Below are positions 26,813 to 35,749 of a stretch of 64,000 nucleotides of DNA, piece by piece; positions within the stretch are counted from its first letter, which is position 1; the number at the start of each line of letters is the position of its first letter. The stretch is from an uncultured Clostridium sp. Its GTDB lineage: Bacteria > Bacillota > Clostridia > Clostridiales > Clostridiaceae. The stretch is from assembly GCA_900547475.1 (NCBI GenBank), contig URGW01000006.1:52003-116002 (forward strand). The letters run 5' to 3'. A program made the translations under genes and the position numbers. The notes under the pieces were generated by a model. The model had not been told where the DNA came from. It saw only the letters and a list, made by a program, of their open reading frames with translations, and did no database searches.

Positions 26813-27949
26813 ATGATTAAATTTGAAAAAATCACAAAAAGATATAAATCAAAACAAGTGTTAAAAGAAATTAATTTAACAATTGAAGAAGGAAAGCTTG
26901 TCACAATTATTGGAGAAAGTGGTTGTGGAAAAACTACTTTATTAAAAATGATAAATAGATTAATTAAGCCTTCTAGTGGGTTTATTTATATTAATAATAA
27001 AAAAATACAATCAATTGATGAAGTTATGTTAAGAAGAAATATAGGTTATGTTATACAACATACCGGTTTATTTCCACATATGACTATTAAGGAAAATATA
27101 GAGCTTATTCCTAAGTTGCAAAAAGTAGATTCAGAAAAAATTATTGAAAATACTAAAAAATTGATGCAAATGGTAGGTTTAAATTGCGAAGAGTTTTTGG
27201 AACGCTATCCAACAGAATTAAGTGGTGGACAACAACAACGGGTCGGTGTTGCTAGAGCGTTTGCTAATAACCCGGATATTATTCTTATGGATGAGCCGTT
27301 TTCTGCGTTAGATCCAATGACAAGATCAGATTTGCAAGATGAGCTTGTTGAATTACAGTCTAAATTAAAAAAGACCATTGTATTTGTTACACATGACATG
27401 GATGAGGCAATTAAAATTTCAGATATGATTTGCATAATGAAGGATGGAGAAGTATTACAATACGATACTCCAGAAAATATATTGAGGAATCCAGTTGATG
27501 AATTTGTTTCTAATTTTGTAGGTAAAAATAGAATATGGTCATCTCCAGAATATATAAAGATTTCAGATATAATGATTGATAAGCCAATTACAGCATATAA
27601 AAATTTATCTGTTTTTAAGTGTATTGATAAAATGCGTCAAAAAAAGGTGGACAGCCTTCTTATAATTGATCCTAATAATCATAAATTAATTGGTATTGTA
27701 AAGGCAAATAAGCTTAGGGGAATTGAAGATAAAACACAGGCTGTAGAAAAATTTATGAATAAAAATTTCCCAACTCTTTTCGTAAATCAATGTATTTTAG
27801 ATGCTTTAAAGGTGGTTACAGAAGAACATATATCTACTGTTCCAGTTGTTGATGATGATTTACATCTAGTAGGTTTAGTCACAAGAAGTAGCCTAGTTAC
27901 AACATTAAGCCAACAATATTTTGATTATGAAGAGGAGGAAATTATATGA
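26813..27949 (+). CDS. Osmoprotectant ABC transporter ATPase with CBS pair
   Basis: A 378-residue OpuCA/BusAA-type protein. Walker A GESGCGKTT, Q-loop IGYVIQHTGLFPHM, signature LSGGQQQRVGVARAF, Walker B IILMDEPFSALDPM. Two CBS domains fill about 245-370 (ISDIMIDKPITAYKNLSVFKCIDKM; TLFVNQCILDALKVVTEEHISTVPVVDD); in this family they help sense ionic strength or c-di-AMP. Good AAGGAGG ribosome site. Its last codons overlap the next gene by 4 nt. Confidence 0.92.
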   Translation: MIKFEKITKRYKSKQVLKEINLTIEEGKLVTIIGESGCGKTTLLKMINRLIKPSSGFIYINNKKIQSIDEVMLRRNIGYVIQHTGLFPHMTIKENIELIPKLQKVDSEKIIENTKKLMQMVGLNCEEFLERYPTELSGGQQQRVGVARAFANNPDIILMDEPFSALDPMTRSDLQDELVELQSKLKKTIVFVTHDMDEAIKISDMICIMKDGEVLQYDTPENILRNPVDEFVSNFVGKNRIWSSPEYIKISDIMIDKPITAYKNLSVFKCIDKMRQKKVDSLLIIDPNNHKLIGIVKANKLRGIEDKTQAVEKFMNKNFPTLFVNQCILDALKVVTEEHISTVPVVDDDLHLVGLVTRSSLVTTLSQQYFDYEEEEII

Positions 27950-29508
27950 GTTTATTACAATACGCAATTGATAATCAAGCACAAATATTATCGTTATTAA
28001 TAGAGCATATAAAGCTGACAGCAATTTCTGTTGGGGTAGCAATTTTAATTGGAGTACCTCTAGGAATTTTCATTTCATATGCTTCTAAAGCTAGCAAACC
28101 TATTTTATGTATAGCAAATATTATTCAAGCTATACCGAGCATGGCACTACTTGGATTTATGATACCACTCTTAGGGATAGGAACAGTACCAGCAATAGTT
28201 GCAGTTGTTCTTTACTCACTTCTTCCTATTATAAAAAATACCTATACTGGAATTGAAAATATTAATGCCCAAACCCTTGAGGCTGCTAAGGGAATTGGTC
28301 TTACACCATTTCAAGTATTAACAAAGGTACAAATACCTTTAGCTCTTCCTGTGATTATGGCAGGGGTGCGTATTGCATCAGTAACTGCAGTTGGACTTAT
28401 GACTATGGCTGCATTTATAGGGGCAGGTGGTCTAGGGTATCTTGTATTTTCTGGTATTCGAACAGTAAATAATAGTCAAATATTAGCAGGAGCTATTCCA
28501 GCATGTTTATTAGCTTTACTAGTAGACTTTTTAATTGGATTGGTAGAAAATCTAGTTATGCCTATTAGTATTCAAAAGGGGAATATAAAATATAAAAAGA
28601 AAAAACGTACAACACAAAAGGTTATATTGAGTATTTCAGCATTAGTTCTTGTAATTATTTTTGTGGTAACTTCTTTTGGAAATAAAGGTACTGAGCAGCG
28701 TACAATTACTATTGGATCTAAAGATTATACTGAACAAGCTATTTTAGGAAATTTAATTGCTGATTTAATAGAGGCAAAGACAGATATAAAGGTAAATAGA
28801 AAATTAGATTTAGGTGGAACTCAAGTTTGTTTTGGAGCACTGCAAGGCGGTGATATAGATATGTATGTTGAGTATAGTGGGACAGCCTATAGTGATACAT
28901 TAAAGCATAATCCAATTAATGATGTGGATAAAGTCTATAATACAGTAAAGAAAGAGTTCAAAGAACTTTATGATATAGAAGTATTAAAACAAATGAGTTT
29001 TAATAATACTTGGGTTTTAGCAGTAACTGAAGAAACAGCTAAAAAATATAATTTAGAAACAATAAGTGATTTATCTAAAACTGCTGGGTATATGAAAGCT
29101 GGAGTTGTTTTTGAATTTGCAAATAGAGAAGATGGATTAGCAGGGTTACAAAAGGAATACAATTTTAAAATTGGTGATGTAGTAACTTTAGATGGTGCGC
29201 CAAGATATACAGCCTTAGTTAATAATGAGGTAGATGTTGTTGATGCATTTGCAACTGATGGTTTATTAAAAAAGTTTAACTTAAAAACTTTAAGTGATGA
29301 TAAGGGATTTTTTCCACCTTACTATGCAATGCCTATTATAAGTTCAGAGAAATTAGAGGAATTCCCAGAAATAGAAGGGATTTTAGAAGAGTTAGGTGAA
29401 GTTCTTACAAATGAAGTTATGATGGAACTTAATTATAAGGTAGATGAGTTACAAGAATCACCTTCGAAAGTTGCAAAAGATTTTCTTGAGAGTAAGGGTA
29501 TGATATAA
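27946..29508 (+). CDS. Osmoprotectant transporter, permease fused to binding protein
   Basis: A 520-residue fusion. Residues 1-210 form the permease with the EAA motif LEAAKGIGLTPFQVLTKVQIPLALP and five or six helices. After one more membrane span (VILSISALVLVIIFVVTSF) the periplasm-facing binding domain covers 240-520: TITIGSKDYTEQAILGNLIADLIEA, LGGTQVCFGALQGGDIDMYVEYSGT. This is the OpuC/choline-betaine type. The fusion makes a two-gene importer complete. ATGA overlap with the ATPase gene implies coupled translation. Betaine, carnitine or choline are likely substrates, by family. Confidence 0.92.
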   Translation: MSLLQYAIDNQAQILSLLIEHIKLTAISVGVAILIGVPLGIFISYASKASKPILCIANIIQAIPSMALLGFMIPLLGIGTVPAIVAVVLYSLLPIIKNTYTGIENINAQTLEAAKGIGLTPFQVLTKVQIPLALPVIMAGVRIASVTAVGLMTMAAFIGAGGLGYLVFSGIRTVNNSQILAGAIPACLLALLVDFLIGLVENLVMPISIQKGNIKYKKKKRTTQKVILSISALVLVIIFVVTSFGNKGTEQRTITIGSKDYTEQAILGNLIADLIEAKTDIKVNRKLDLGGTQVCFGALQGGDIDMYVEYSGTAYSDTLKHNPINDVDKVYNTVKKEFKELYDIEVLKQMSFNNTWVLAVTEETAKKYNLETISDLSKTAGYMKAGVVFEFANREDGLAGLQKEYNFKIGDVVTLDGAPRYTALVNNEVDVVDAFATDGLLKKFNLKTLSDDKGFFPPYYAMPIISSEKLEEFPEIEGILEELGEVLTNEVMMELNYKVDELQESPSKVAKDFLESKGMI

Positions 29509-29556
29509 CAATTAATTATTAAGGTTAAAATCATGTTTTTATATACAATTAATAGA

Positions 29557-29583
29557 TTGACAATGTATAAGGCATACTATAAT
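29557..29583 (+). promoter_or_regulatory. Promoter of the mutS2-like leader
   Basis: TTGACA (29557-29562) and TATAAT (29578-29583). The spacer is only 15 nt, so a weaker or alternative -10 is possible. It places transcription start near 29590 and a leader of about 300 nt before the gene. Confidence 0.55.
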
Positions 29584-29628
29584 ATATTAATATAAATGAT
29601 AGATTTCAGAAAAAAGAGAGGTATTTTT

Positions 29629-29640
29629 GTGAGTGTTTAG
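29629..29640 (+). CDS. Three-codon upstream ORF (fMet-Ser-Val)
   Basis: GTG AGT GTT TAG, preceded by AGAGAGG with a 7-nt gap, a credible ribosome site. It lies some 40 nt after the predicted transcription start. Very short upstream ORFs are known in leaders of ribosome-protection genes in Gram-positive bacteria. Translation is predicted only. Confidence 0.4.
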   Translation: MSV

Positions 29641-29678
29641 TATCAAATAGTTAATTTCATATTGATTCCAAAAAAATT

Positions 29679-29714
29679 ATGGTATATTTATACCTTTATT
29701 TGTTGTGGAATTAA
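29679..29714 (+). CDS. Eleven-residue upstream ORF in the mutS2-like leader
   Basis: ATG to TAA encoding MVYLYLYLLWN. No Shine-Dalgarno sequence is visible, so translation would need re-initiation after the ORF at 29629 or another route. Its last codons (29705-29711) coincide with the first strand of the attenuator switch. Confidence 0.3.
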   Translation: MVYLYLYLLWN

Positions 29715-29816
29715 TTATAACTAATTGATACAAGTCCACGAATTTACTTCAATGGTAGTAGTCTACCTTTATTTAAAGTTGAATTTTAAGCTGTGGAAGT
29801 ATCCACAGCTTTTTTT
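29703..29816 (+). terminator. Four-strand attenuator before the mutS2-like gene
   Basis: Strand 1 TTGTGGA (29703-29709), strand 2 TCCACGA (29735-29741), strand 3 TGTGGA (29792-29797), strand 4 TCCACA (29802-29807). Strands 3 and 4 belong to a 10-bp hairpin AAGCTGTGGA / TCCACAGCTT (29788-29811) followed by seven T: a strong terminator. 1:2 leaves the terminator free, while 2:3 would prevent it. Two smaller hairpins lie between (GGTAG/CTACC at 29755-29766). Confidence 0.65.
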
Positions 29817-29889
29817 ATATTTAAGTTATGAAATCTATCATGATTTCGTTGACTTGTAGTTAAATTTGACACAAGGAAGGAAAATAAAA

Positions 29890-31776
29890 ATGGATATAAT
29901 GACATTAGAAAAATTAAATTATAATGAATTAAAAGAAATAGTTAAAGGATATTGTGTTAGCGGTTTAGGAAAAGCTCTTATTGATAAATTAGAACCAAGT
30001 AGTAACTTAAAAGTTGTTAATAGAAGATTAGATGAAACTTCAGAAGGTAGAAGGCTTATTGATGCTTCATATCATATACCTTTAGTTGGAATATTTAATG
30101 TATTACCTTATATAGATAAAATAGAAAAAGGCTCATCTTTAGATCCTGAAGATTTAGCAATTATGTCTGATTTTTTAAGAGGGTGTAGAAAAGTAAAGTT
30201 ATTTATCAAGGATAAGGAAGGTTATGCACCAACATTAAGTAGTTATGGAGAGAGTATAACAGATTTAAGCTTTGTTGAGGAAGAGATAAATAGATGTATA
30301 AGAGGCTCAATAGTTGATTCTAATGCAAGTAGAGAACTTAAAAAAATTAGAAGAGGCATTGATGAGTGTGAAAATAAAATAAAAGAAAAGTTAGAAAGAT
30401 TCTTAAAAAATAGTGAAAACAAACAATATATTCAAGAGTTCTTCATAAGTAAGAGAAATGGAAGATATACAATTCCTATAAAAGCATCATATAAAAATTA
30501 TGTACAAGGAACTATTATTGAATCATCATCAAAGGGAACAACTGTTTTCATGGAACCAAGTACAGTTTCAAAGTATACTTCAGAGTTAGCTATTTTAAAA
30601 GCAGAAGAAAGTGTAGAAGAATATAAAATATTAGGTATGCTTACTGAACTTATTAATGAAAAAATAAGAGAAGTGAAGATTAACATAGAAGTAATAGCTG
30701 AATATGACATGATTTGGGCTAAAGCGAAATATAGTAATGATATTGAAGGAATAAAGCCTAGGTTAAATGAATATGGATATATAAAAATAGTTGATGGAAA
30801 ATATCCATTAATAAAAAATCCAGTACCACTTAATTTTGAAATAGGTGATGATTATAGAACACTTATAATAACAGGTCCAAATGCAGGAGGAAAAACAGTA
30901 GTTTTAAAAACGGTAGGAATATTAACACTTGCAGTACAGTCAGGATTCCATATACCAGCTAAAGAAGGAACAGAAATTTCTGTATTTAATAAAATATTTG
31001 TTGATATTGGAGACAATCAAAGTATAGAAAATGCTCTAAGCACTTTCTCATCTCATGTTAAAAATTTAGCTAAAATAATAAAAGAAAGTTCAAAATCTAC
31101 ACTTTTATTATTTGATGAAATAGGAAGTGGAACTGAACCAAATGAAGGAGCAGCACTAGCAATAGCTATTTTAGAAGAACTATATCATGAGGGTTGTATC
31201 ACAATAGCAACTACACATTATGGTGAAATTAAGAATTTTTCACAAGAGCATACGCATTTTGAAAATGCAGCTATGGAATTTAAAAAGGATACTCTTGAAC
31301 CTTTATATAAGCTTCATATTGGTAAAAGTGGTGATAGTAATGCACTTTATATTTCTAAGAAAATGGGTATTCCTGATTCTATTATTGAAAGAACTAGAAA
31401 GTATATAGAAACTAAGAGTTATAATTATGATGTAATAAATAGTAGTAAAATTATTAAAAAAAATGAAAAAGTAGAGGAAGTTGATTTAAAATATAATTAT
31501 TGCACTGGTGACAAGGTAATTCTTTTAGATAATAATGAAAGTGCTATAGTTTATAAGGGATTAGATGAATTAAATAATTTAACTGTTTTTTATAAGAAAG
31601 AATTTATTAAAGTTAATTATAAGAGAGTTAAGTTAGAATTAACAGCAAGTGAGTTGTATCCTGAAGGATATGACTTAAATCAAATTTTTATAAGCTATAA
31701 AGAGAGAAAATTTGAGCATGATATTATACGTGGTTCAAAGAAAGCATTAAAAAAAGTAAGAAAAAGTTCAATATAA
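29890..31776 (+). CDS. MutS2-like ATPase without Smr domain
   Basis: About 628 residues. Core, lever and clamp of the MutS2 family are present (LDETSEGRRLI, FFISKRNGRYTIPIK, GTIIESSSKGTTVFMEPS). The ATPase has Walker A TGPNAGGKT (328-336), Walker B LLLFDEIGSGTEPNEGAAL and the His switch in ATTHYGEIK. A KOW-like segment (CTGDKVILLDNNESAIVYKG) follows, then a basic tail. The C-terminal Smr nuclease of full MutS2 (about 780 residues) is absent. MutS2 is known to act on collided ribosomes in Bacillus; this shorter form could split or protect ribosomes without cutting. ATG 29890 follows AAGGAAGG; the TTG at 29866 has no site. A leader attenuator precedes it. Confidence 0.88.
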   Translation: MDIMTLEKLNYNELKEIVKGYCVSGLGKALIDKLEPSSNLKVVNRRLDETSEGRRLIDASYHIPLVGIFNVLPYIDKIEKGSSLDPEDLAIMSDFLRGCRKVKLFIKDKEGYAPTLSSYGESITDLSFVEEEINRCIRGSIVDSNASRELKKIRRGIDECENKIKEKLERFLKNSENKQYIQEFFISKRNGRYTIPIKASYKNYVQGTIIESSSKGTTVFMEPSTVSKYTSELAILKAEESVEEYKILGMLTELINEKIREVKINIEVIAEYDMIWAKAKYSNDIEGIKPRLNEYGYIKIVDGKYPLIKNPVPLNFEIGDDYRTLIITGPNAGGKTVVLKTVGILTLAVQSGFHIPAKEGTEISVFNKIFVDIGDNQSIENALSTFSSHVKNLAKIIKESSKSTLLLFDEIGSGTEPNEGAALAIAILEELYHEGCITIATTHYGEIKNFSQEHTHFENAAMEFKKDTLEPLYKLHIGKSGDSNALYISKKMGIPDSIIERTRKYIETKSYNYDVINSSKIIKKNEKVEEVDLKYNYCTGDKVILLDNNESAIVYKGLDELNNLTVFYKKEFIKVNYKRVKLELTASELYPEGYDLNQIFISYKERKFEHDIIRGSKKALKKVRKSSI

Positions 31777-31788
31777 GTTAGATTAAAT

Positions 31789-31828
31789 AAAAATGTGTAA
31801 ATTTCTTAATTATAATTTACACATTTTT
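31789..31828 (+). terminator. Rho-independent terminator
   Basis: Perfect 15-bp arms AAAAATGTGTAAATT / AATTTACACATTTTT with a 10-nt loop, 12 nt after the mutS2-like stop. Confidence 0.88.
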
Positions 31829-31962
31829 ATTTTGTATACAGATGTTAATTAAAACTTTACAAAAATATAATTTGAAGGCCTAATATTTCTATGTTAAAGT
31901 ACTCTGTACAGAAATGAAGTTTAAAATTTTATTAAATATATCAGAAAGTAGGAAGGTTTTAA

Positions 31963-32751
31963 ATGAATATATTAAATCAATTTTGGGCATCAAGGGATAT
32001 ATATGCGCCAACAGGAATGCTTACATCTAATCATATGATATTATTAATATTATCTTTAATTATATTAAGTATATTGATATATATTTCAAGAAGGATAGAT
32101 AATAAACAAATAAGAAAATTAACTAGGGTTATGGCAATATTTGTTACTATATTAGAAGGTATTAAAATATTCTTTAATTTTTACAAGGGATATACTTGGC
32201 TAAATACATGGGTACCAATATCATTTTGTTCTATATTTATATATGCATTATGGTTAAGTGGATATGGAAAAGGTAAATGGAGAGAAAAAGGAGAAGCTTT
32301 TATTGCTGGAGTATCTATAGTAGCAGGAACAACTTATTTATTGTTTCCGTCAACATCATTAACAGTTTATCCGATGTGGCATTACCTTTGTATATATAGT
32401 ATGTTATTTCATACATTAATGATTTATATGGGAGTTTTATATTTATTTAAGTTAGAAATTAAGCTAGAAAAAATTATGTTTAAGGAATTTGCTAAGCTTT
32501 ATTACTTTTTTGCTGGTATTGCCATTTTTCTTAACTCTTTTTATGGAAGTAATTTAATGTTGCTAAAGAAGCCATTTAAAATTCCAGTACCTTTTTTACA
32601 TAAATTATTTAGTTCAGCTCCATTATTATATACAGTAGTAATATTTTTAGTTTATTTATATGTACCTTATTTTATTACAGTACATTTAAATAATTTTATA
32701 AACAGAAAGAGAATGATAAAGCTAAAAGAAAATTATAATTTTAGTATATAG
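31963..32751 (+). CDS. TIGR02206-type integral membrane protein
   Basis: A 262-residue protein with about seven membrane helices and no charged soluble domain. It resembles the TIGR02206/YwaF family: SNHMILLILSLIILSIL, WVPISFCSIFIYALWLSG, and YPMWHYLCIYSMLFHTLMIYMGV, where conserved His lie in membrane segments. Function unknown. Own transcription unit, with AGTAGGAAGG before ATG. A hairpin AAAAAGATATTT...AAATATCTTTTTT at 32780-32830 is a likely terminator. Confidence 0.75.
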   Translation: MNILNQFWASRDIYAPTGMLTSNHMILLILSLIILSILIYISRRIDNKQIRKLTRVMAIFVTILEGIKIFFNFYKGYTWLNTWVPISFCSIFIYALWLSGYGKGKWREKGEAFIAGVSIVAGTTYLLFPSTSLTVYPMWHYLCIYSMLFHTLMIYMGVLYLFKLEIKLEKIMFKEFAKLYYFFAGIAIFLNSFYGSNLMLLKKPFKIPVPFLHKLFSSAPLLYTVVIFLVYLYVPYFITVHLNNFINRKRMIKLKENYNFSI

Positions 32752-32953
32752 TTAAATTATTATTAAAATAGTCTAATTACTAAAAAGATATTTATAAGTT
32801 ACTATGATTTACTTAAAAATATCTTTTTTTTATTTATAAAAAATCAAAATATAAATTTTTAATAAAGTAATTAAATAACTTTTATAAAAAGTGTATTATA
32901 TACTTAATTGATGTAGTAATTTAAATAAAATTATAAAAAGGGGAGATGAATTT

Positions 32954-33892
32954 ATGAATAAAGTATGTGTACTTGGAAGTATTAATATGGATATAGTTTT
33001 AAAAGTTAAGGACACACCAAAAGTAGGAGAAACTATTTTATCAAAATCATTTGAAAAGATAGCAGGAGGTAAAGGAGCAAATCAAGCTGTTGCAGCTAAG
33101 AGATGTGGAGCTGAAGTTTCTATGATAGCTAAAATAGGGAAAGATGAAAATGGACAAATTCTTAAGAGTAAATTAGAAGAAGATAATATAGATGTAAAAT
33201 ATATTTTTGAAGATAAAAAAGAAGCAACAGGAATAGCTTTTATTATGGTCAACGAAAATGGAAATAACTCAATAATAGTTGTATCAGGATCTAATATGAC
33301 AATTGATAAATATGAAATTGAATCTTCAGTAGAGAAAATTAAAGAATCGGATATTTTAATAGCTCAATTTGAAACAACTGAAGAAATGACTTTAAAGGCA
33401 TTTAAGATAGCAAAGGAGTTTGGAAAGGTAACAATATTAAATCCAGCTCCAGCAAAGGAAATAAATGAAGATCTTTTAAAGGTAACAGATATTATAGTTC
33501 CTAATGAAACAGAAGCTGAAGTATTAACAGGAGTTAAGATTGAAACTTTGGAGGACGCTAATAGAGCAGGACAAATATTTTTAGAAAGAGGCGTTAAGTT
33601 TGCTATAATTACTTTGGGCTCTAAGGGGGCTGCAGTAATAGGAAAAGATTTCTGTGAGTTAGTACCAGCATATAAGGTAAAAGCCATAGATACAACTGCA
33701 GCAGGAGATAGCTTTATTGGAGGCTTAAGTTCAAAGTTAGATTTTAAAAATATTAATAAAGAAACTTTAATAAAGGCAGTGAATTTTGGAAATCAAGTAT
33801 CATCAATAGCTGTTCAAAGAAAAGGGGCACAACCATCAATTCCGTATTTAAAAGAAATAGAAGAAATCTATGGTAGTCATAATAATAAATAA
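32954..33892 (+). CDS. rbsK: Ribokinase
   Basis: A 312-residue PfkB-family sugar kinase that makes ribose 5-phosphate from ribose and ATP in the cytoplasm. First signature GGKGANQAVAAKR; second signature DTTAAGDSFIGG with the catalytic Asp. The N-terminal VLGSINMDIVLKV is that of ribokinase rather than other PfkB kinases. No ribose transporter or rbs regulator is next to it here. AGGGGAGATG ribosome site. Confidence 0.9.
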   Translation: MNKVCVLGSINMDIVLKVKDTPKVGETILSKSFEKIAGGKGANQAVAAKRCGAEVSMIAKIGKDENGQILKSKLEEDNIDVKYIFEDKKEATGIAFIMVNENGNNSIIVVSGSNMTIDKYEIESSVEKIKESDILIAQFETTEEMTLKAFKIAKEFGKVTILNPAPAKEINEDLLKVTDIIVPNETEAEVLTGVKIETLEDANRAGQIFLERGVKFAIITLGSKGAAVIGKDFCELVPAYKVKAIDTTAAGDSFIGGLSSKLDFKNINKETLIKAVNFGNQVSSIAVQRKGAQPSIPYLKEIEEIYGSHNNK

Positions 33893-33981
33893 AAAGCACT
33901 ATTAGATAAAATTTTATATGTAAATAGAAAATATTTTTATAATGTATGTTAAGAATAATCTAGAATAAGGAATTGTTAGAT

Positions 33982-34650
33982 ATGTATACTATAATGATAA
34001 TCGATGATAATGAACAATTACAAAATGAAATAGGCAATATAATGATTAGAAATGGATATTCAATTATTAAGCCAAAGGACTTTAGTAATATTCCCTATTT
34101 AGTAAAAGAAAATAAACCAAGTCTTATATTATTAGATATAAATTTACCAGAAAGTGATGGGTTTAAAATTTGCACTGAAATAAGGAGCTTTTCAAATGTT
34201 CCAATTATATTTATAACAAGTAGAGACACTAATATAGATGAGTTAATGGGAATAACATTAGGCGGAGATGATTTTATAACTAAGCCTTATAATACTCAAA
34301 TTTTATTGGCTAGAATAAACTCTCTTATTAAAAGAGCATATCCTAATGAAGGAATTACAGATGTTATTGAATATAATGGAGTTAAGGTAAATATTTTAGC
34401 AAGTACTGTGGAGTATAATGGAAAGTTTTTGGAGCTTACCAAAAATGAACTTAAAATATTACATTATTTATTAAATAATAGAGGAAAGATAGTTTCTAGA
34501 GTAGATATTATGGAATATCTTTGGGATAGTTCAATGTTTGTAAATGATAATACTCTTACAGTCAATATTGGAAGAATAAGAAGTAAAATTGAAGAGCTTG
34601 GAGTGAAGGATAACATTAAAACTAAAAGAGGACAAGGATATCTAGTATGA
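33982..34650 (+). CDS. bceR: OmpR-type response regulator, BceR-like
   Basis: About 222 residues. The receiver domain has the acidic pair IIDDNE, the phosphorylated Asp in LLDINLPESDG, Thr/Ser in FITSRD and Lys in TKPY. A winged-helix output domain (GKFLELTKNELKILHYLLNN, DNTLTVNIGRIRSKIEELG) follows. It begins a BceRS-BceAB module with the kinase overlapping by 4 nt. The ATG at 33982 has AAGGA 10 nt upstream; a TTG at 33973 is less likely. Expected to raise bceAB expression when peptide antibiotics are sensed. Confidence 0.9.
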   Translation: MYTIMIIDDNEQLQNEIGNIMIRNGYSIIKPKDFSNIPYLVKENKPSLILLDINLPESDGFKICTEIRSFSNVPIIFITSRDTNIDELMGITLGGDDFITKPYNTQILLARINSLIKRAYPNEGITDVIEYNGVKVNILASTVEYNGKFLELTKNELKILHYLLNNRGKIVSRVDIMEYLWDSSMFVNDNTLTVNIGRIRSKIEELGVKDNIKTKRGQGYLV

Positions 34651-35657
34651 ATTTAAGTGATTTTATTAAAAGTAGATTTTCAGTTATATTTTTTAATTTT
34701 ATTGGATTAATAACCTTATTGATTTTTCTTTTTAGTGTAGGAAATACTATAGATATTTTAAAGATAGTAGCATTTATATGGATTATAGTAGTAGGAGTTT
34801 ATTTATTTTTTCAATATAAAAGTAGAAAAGAATTTTATAATGAGATTTCAAAAACTGTAGATAGCTTGGATAAAAAATACTTAATAAGTGAAGTCATTGA
34901 TAAACCAATATATTTAGAAGCAGAGCCATATTATGATTTGTTAAAGAAAGCTAGTAAGTCAATGAGAGAAGAAATAAATTCTATTAAAAATAGTAGAAAA
35001 GAGTATAAGGAGTATATTGAACAGTGGATACATGAAGTAAAAACTCCAATAGCATCTATTAAACTTATAGAAGAAAATAATAAGACAAATACTTCAAGAT
35101 TTGTATTACAAGAACTTGAGAACCTAGATAGATATGTTGAACAAGCCTTATTTTATGCTAGAAGTGAAGAGGTAGAAAAGGACTATTTAATAAGAGAGAT
35201 GTCATTAGAAGAATGTATAAATAAGGTAATAATAAAAAATAAGCAAATATTTATTTTGAATAATATAGATGTTGAAATAGATACTTTACATAAAAATGTT
35301 TATAGTGATAGCAAATGGCTTGAATTTATTTTAAATCAGATAATAGTAAATTCTATAAAATACAGGAATAATAAGAATCCAAAAGTTAAGATATATGTAA
35401 GGGACATAAAAAATGGAATTAAATTAATAGTTGAAGATAATGGAGTTGGTATACCTTTAGAGGAATTAGAGAGAGTATTTGAAAAAGGGTTTACAGGAAG
35501 TTTAGGACGATTAAATAGTAAATCTACAGGGATTGGATTATATTTATGCAGAAAATTATGTAATAAATTAGGATTGTTAATAGATATAGAATCAAAAATA
35601 AATAGTTATACAAAAGTTAGTATTACTTTTCCTATAGGAAGCTTTTGTAAGTTCTAA
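34647..35657 (+). CDS. bceS: Intramembrane-sensing histidine kinase, BceS-like
   Basis: A 336-residue kinase. Two close membrane helices (about 10-60) with almost no external loop are the mark of the intramembrane-sensing group. The H-box is QWIHEVKTPIASIKL; ATP-binding motifs are NQIIVNSIKYR (N), LIVEDNGVGIPLEELERVFEKGFTG (G1/F) and STGIGLYLCRKL (G2). Such kinases lack their own ligand site and receive the signal from the BceAB exporter, encoded next. Confidence 0.9.
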   Translation: MNLSDFIKSRFSVIFFNFIGLITLLIFLFSVGNTIDILKIVAFIWIIVVGVYLFFQYKSRKEFYNEISKTVDSLDKKYLISEVIDKPIYLEAEPYYDLLKKASKSMREEINSIKNSRKEYKEYIEQWIHEVKTPIASIKLIEENNKTNTSRFVLQELENLDRYVEQALFYARSEEVEKDYLIREMSLEECINKVIIKNKQIFILNNIDVEIDTLHKNVYSDSKWLEFILNQIIVNSIKYRNNKNPKVKIYVRDIKNGIKLIVEDNGVGIPLEELERVFEKGFTGSLGRLNSKSTGIGLYLCRKLCNKLGLLIDIESKINSYTKVSITFPIGSFCKF

Positions 35658-35662
35658 TTTAG

Positions 35663-35678
35663 CAATGTTACAACATTG
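35663..35678 (+). promoter_or_regulatory. Palindrome upstream of bceAB, candidate BceR site
   Basis: Perfect palindrome CAATGTTACAACATTG, 72 nt before the bceA start and just after the kinase gene. No T-run follows, so it is not an ordinary terminator. Its position suits an operator for the response regulator; this is inference. Confidence 0.4.
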
Positions 35679-35749
35679 TCACCTAAAAGTAATATTAAAT
35701 CGAATCTAAAATGTGATATATAAGTTAAAATATTTTTGAGGTGATAATA

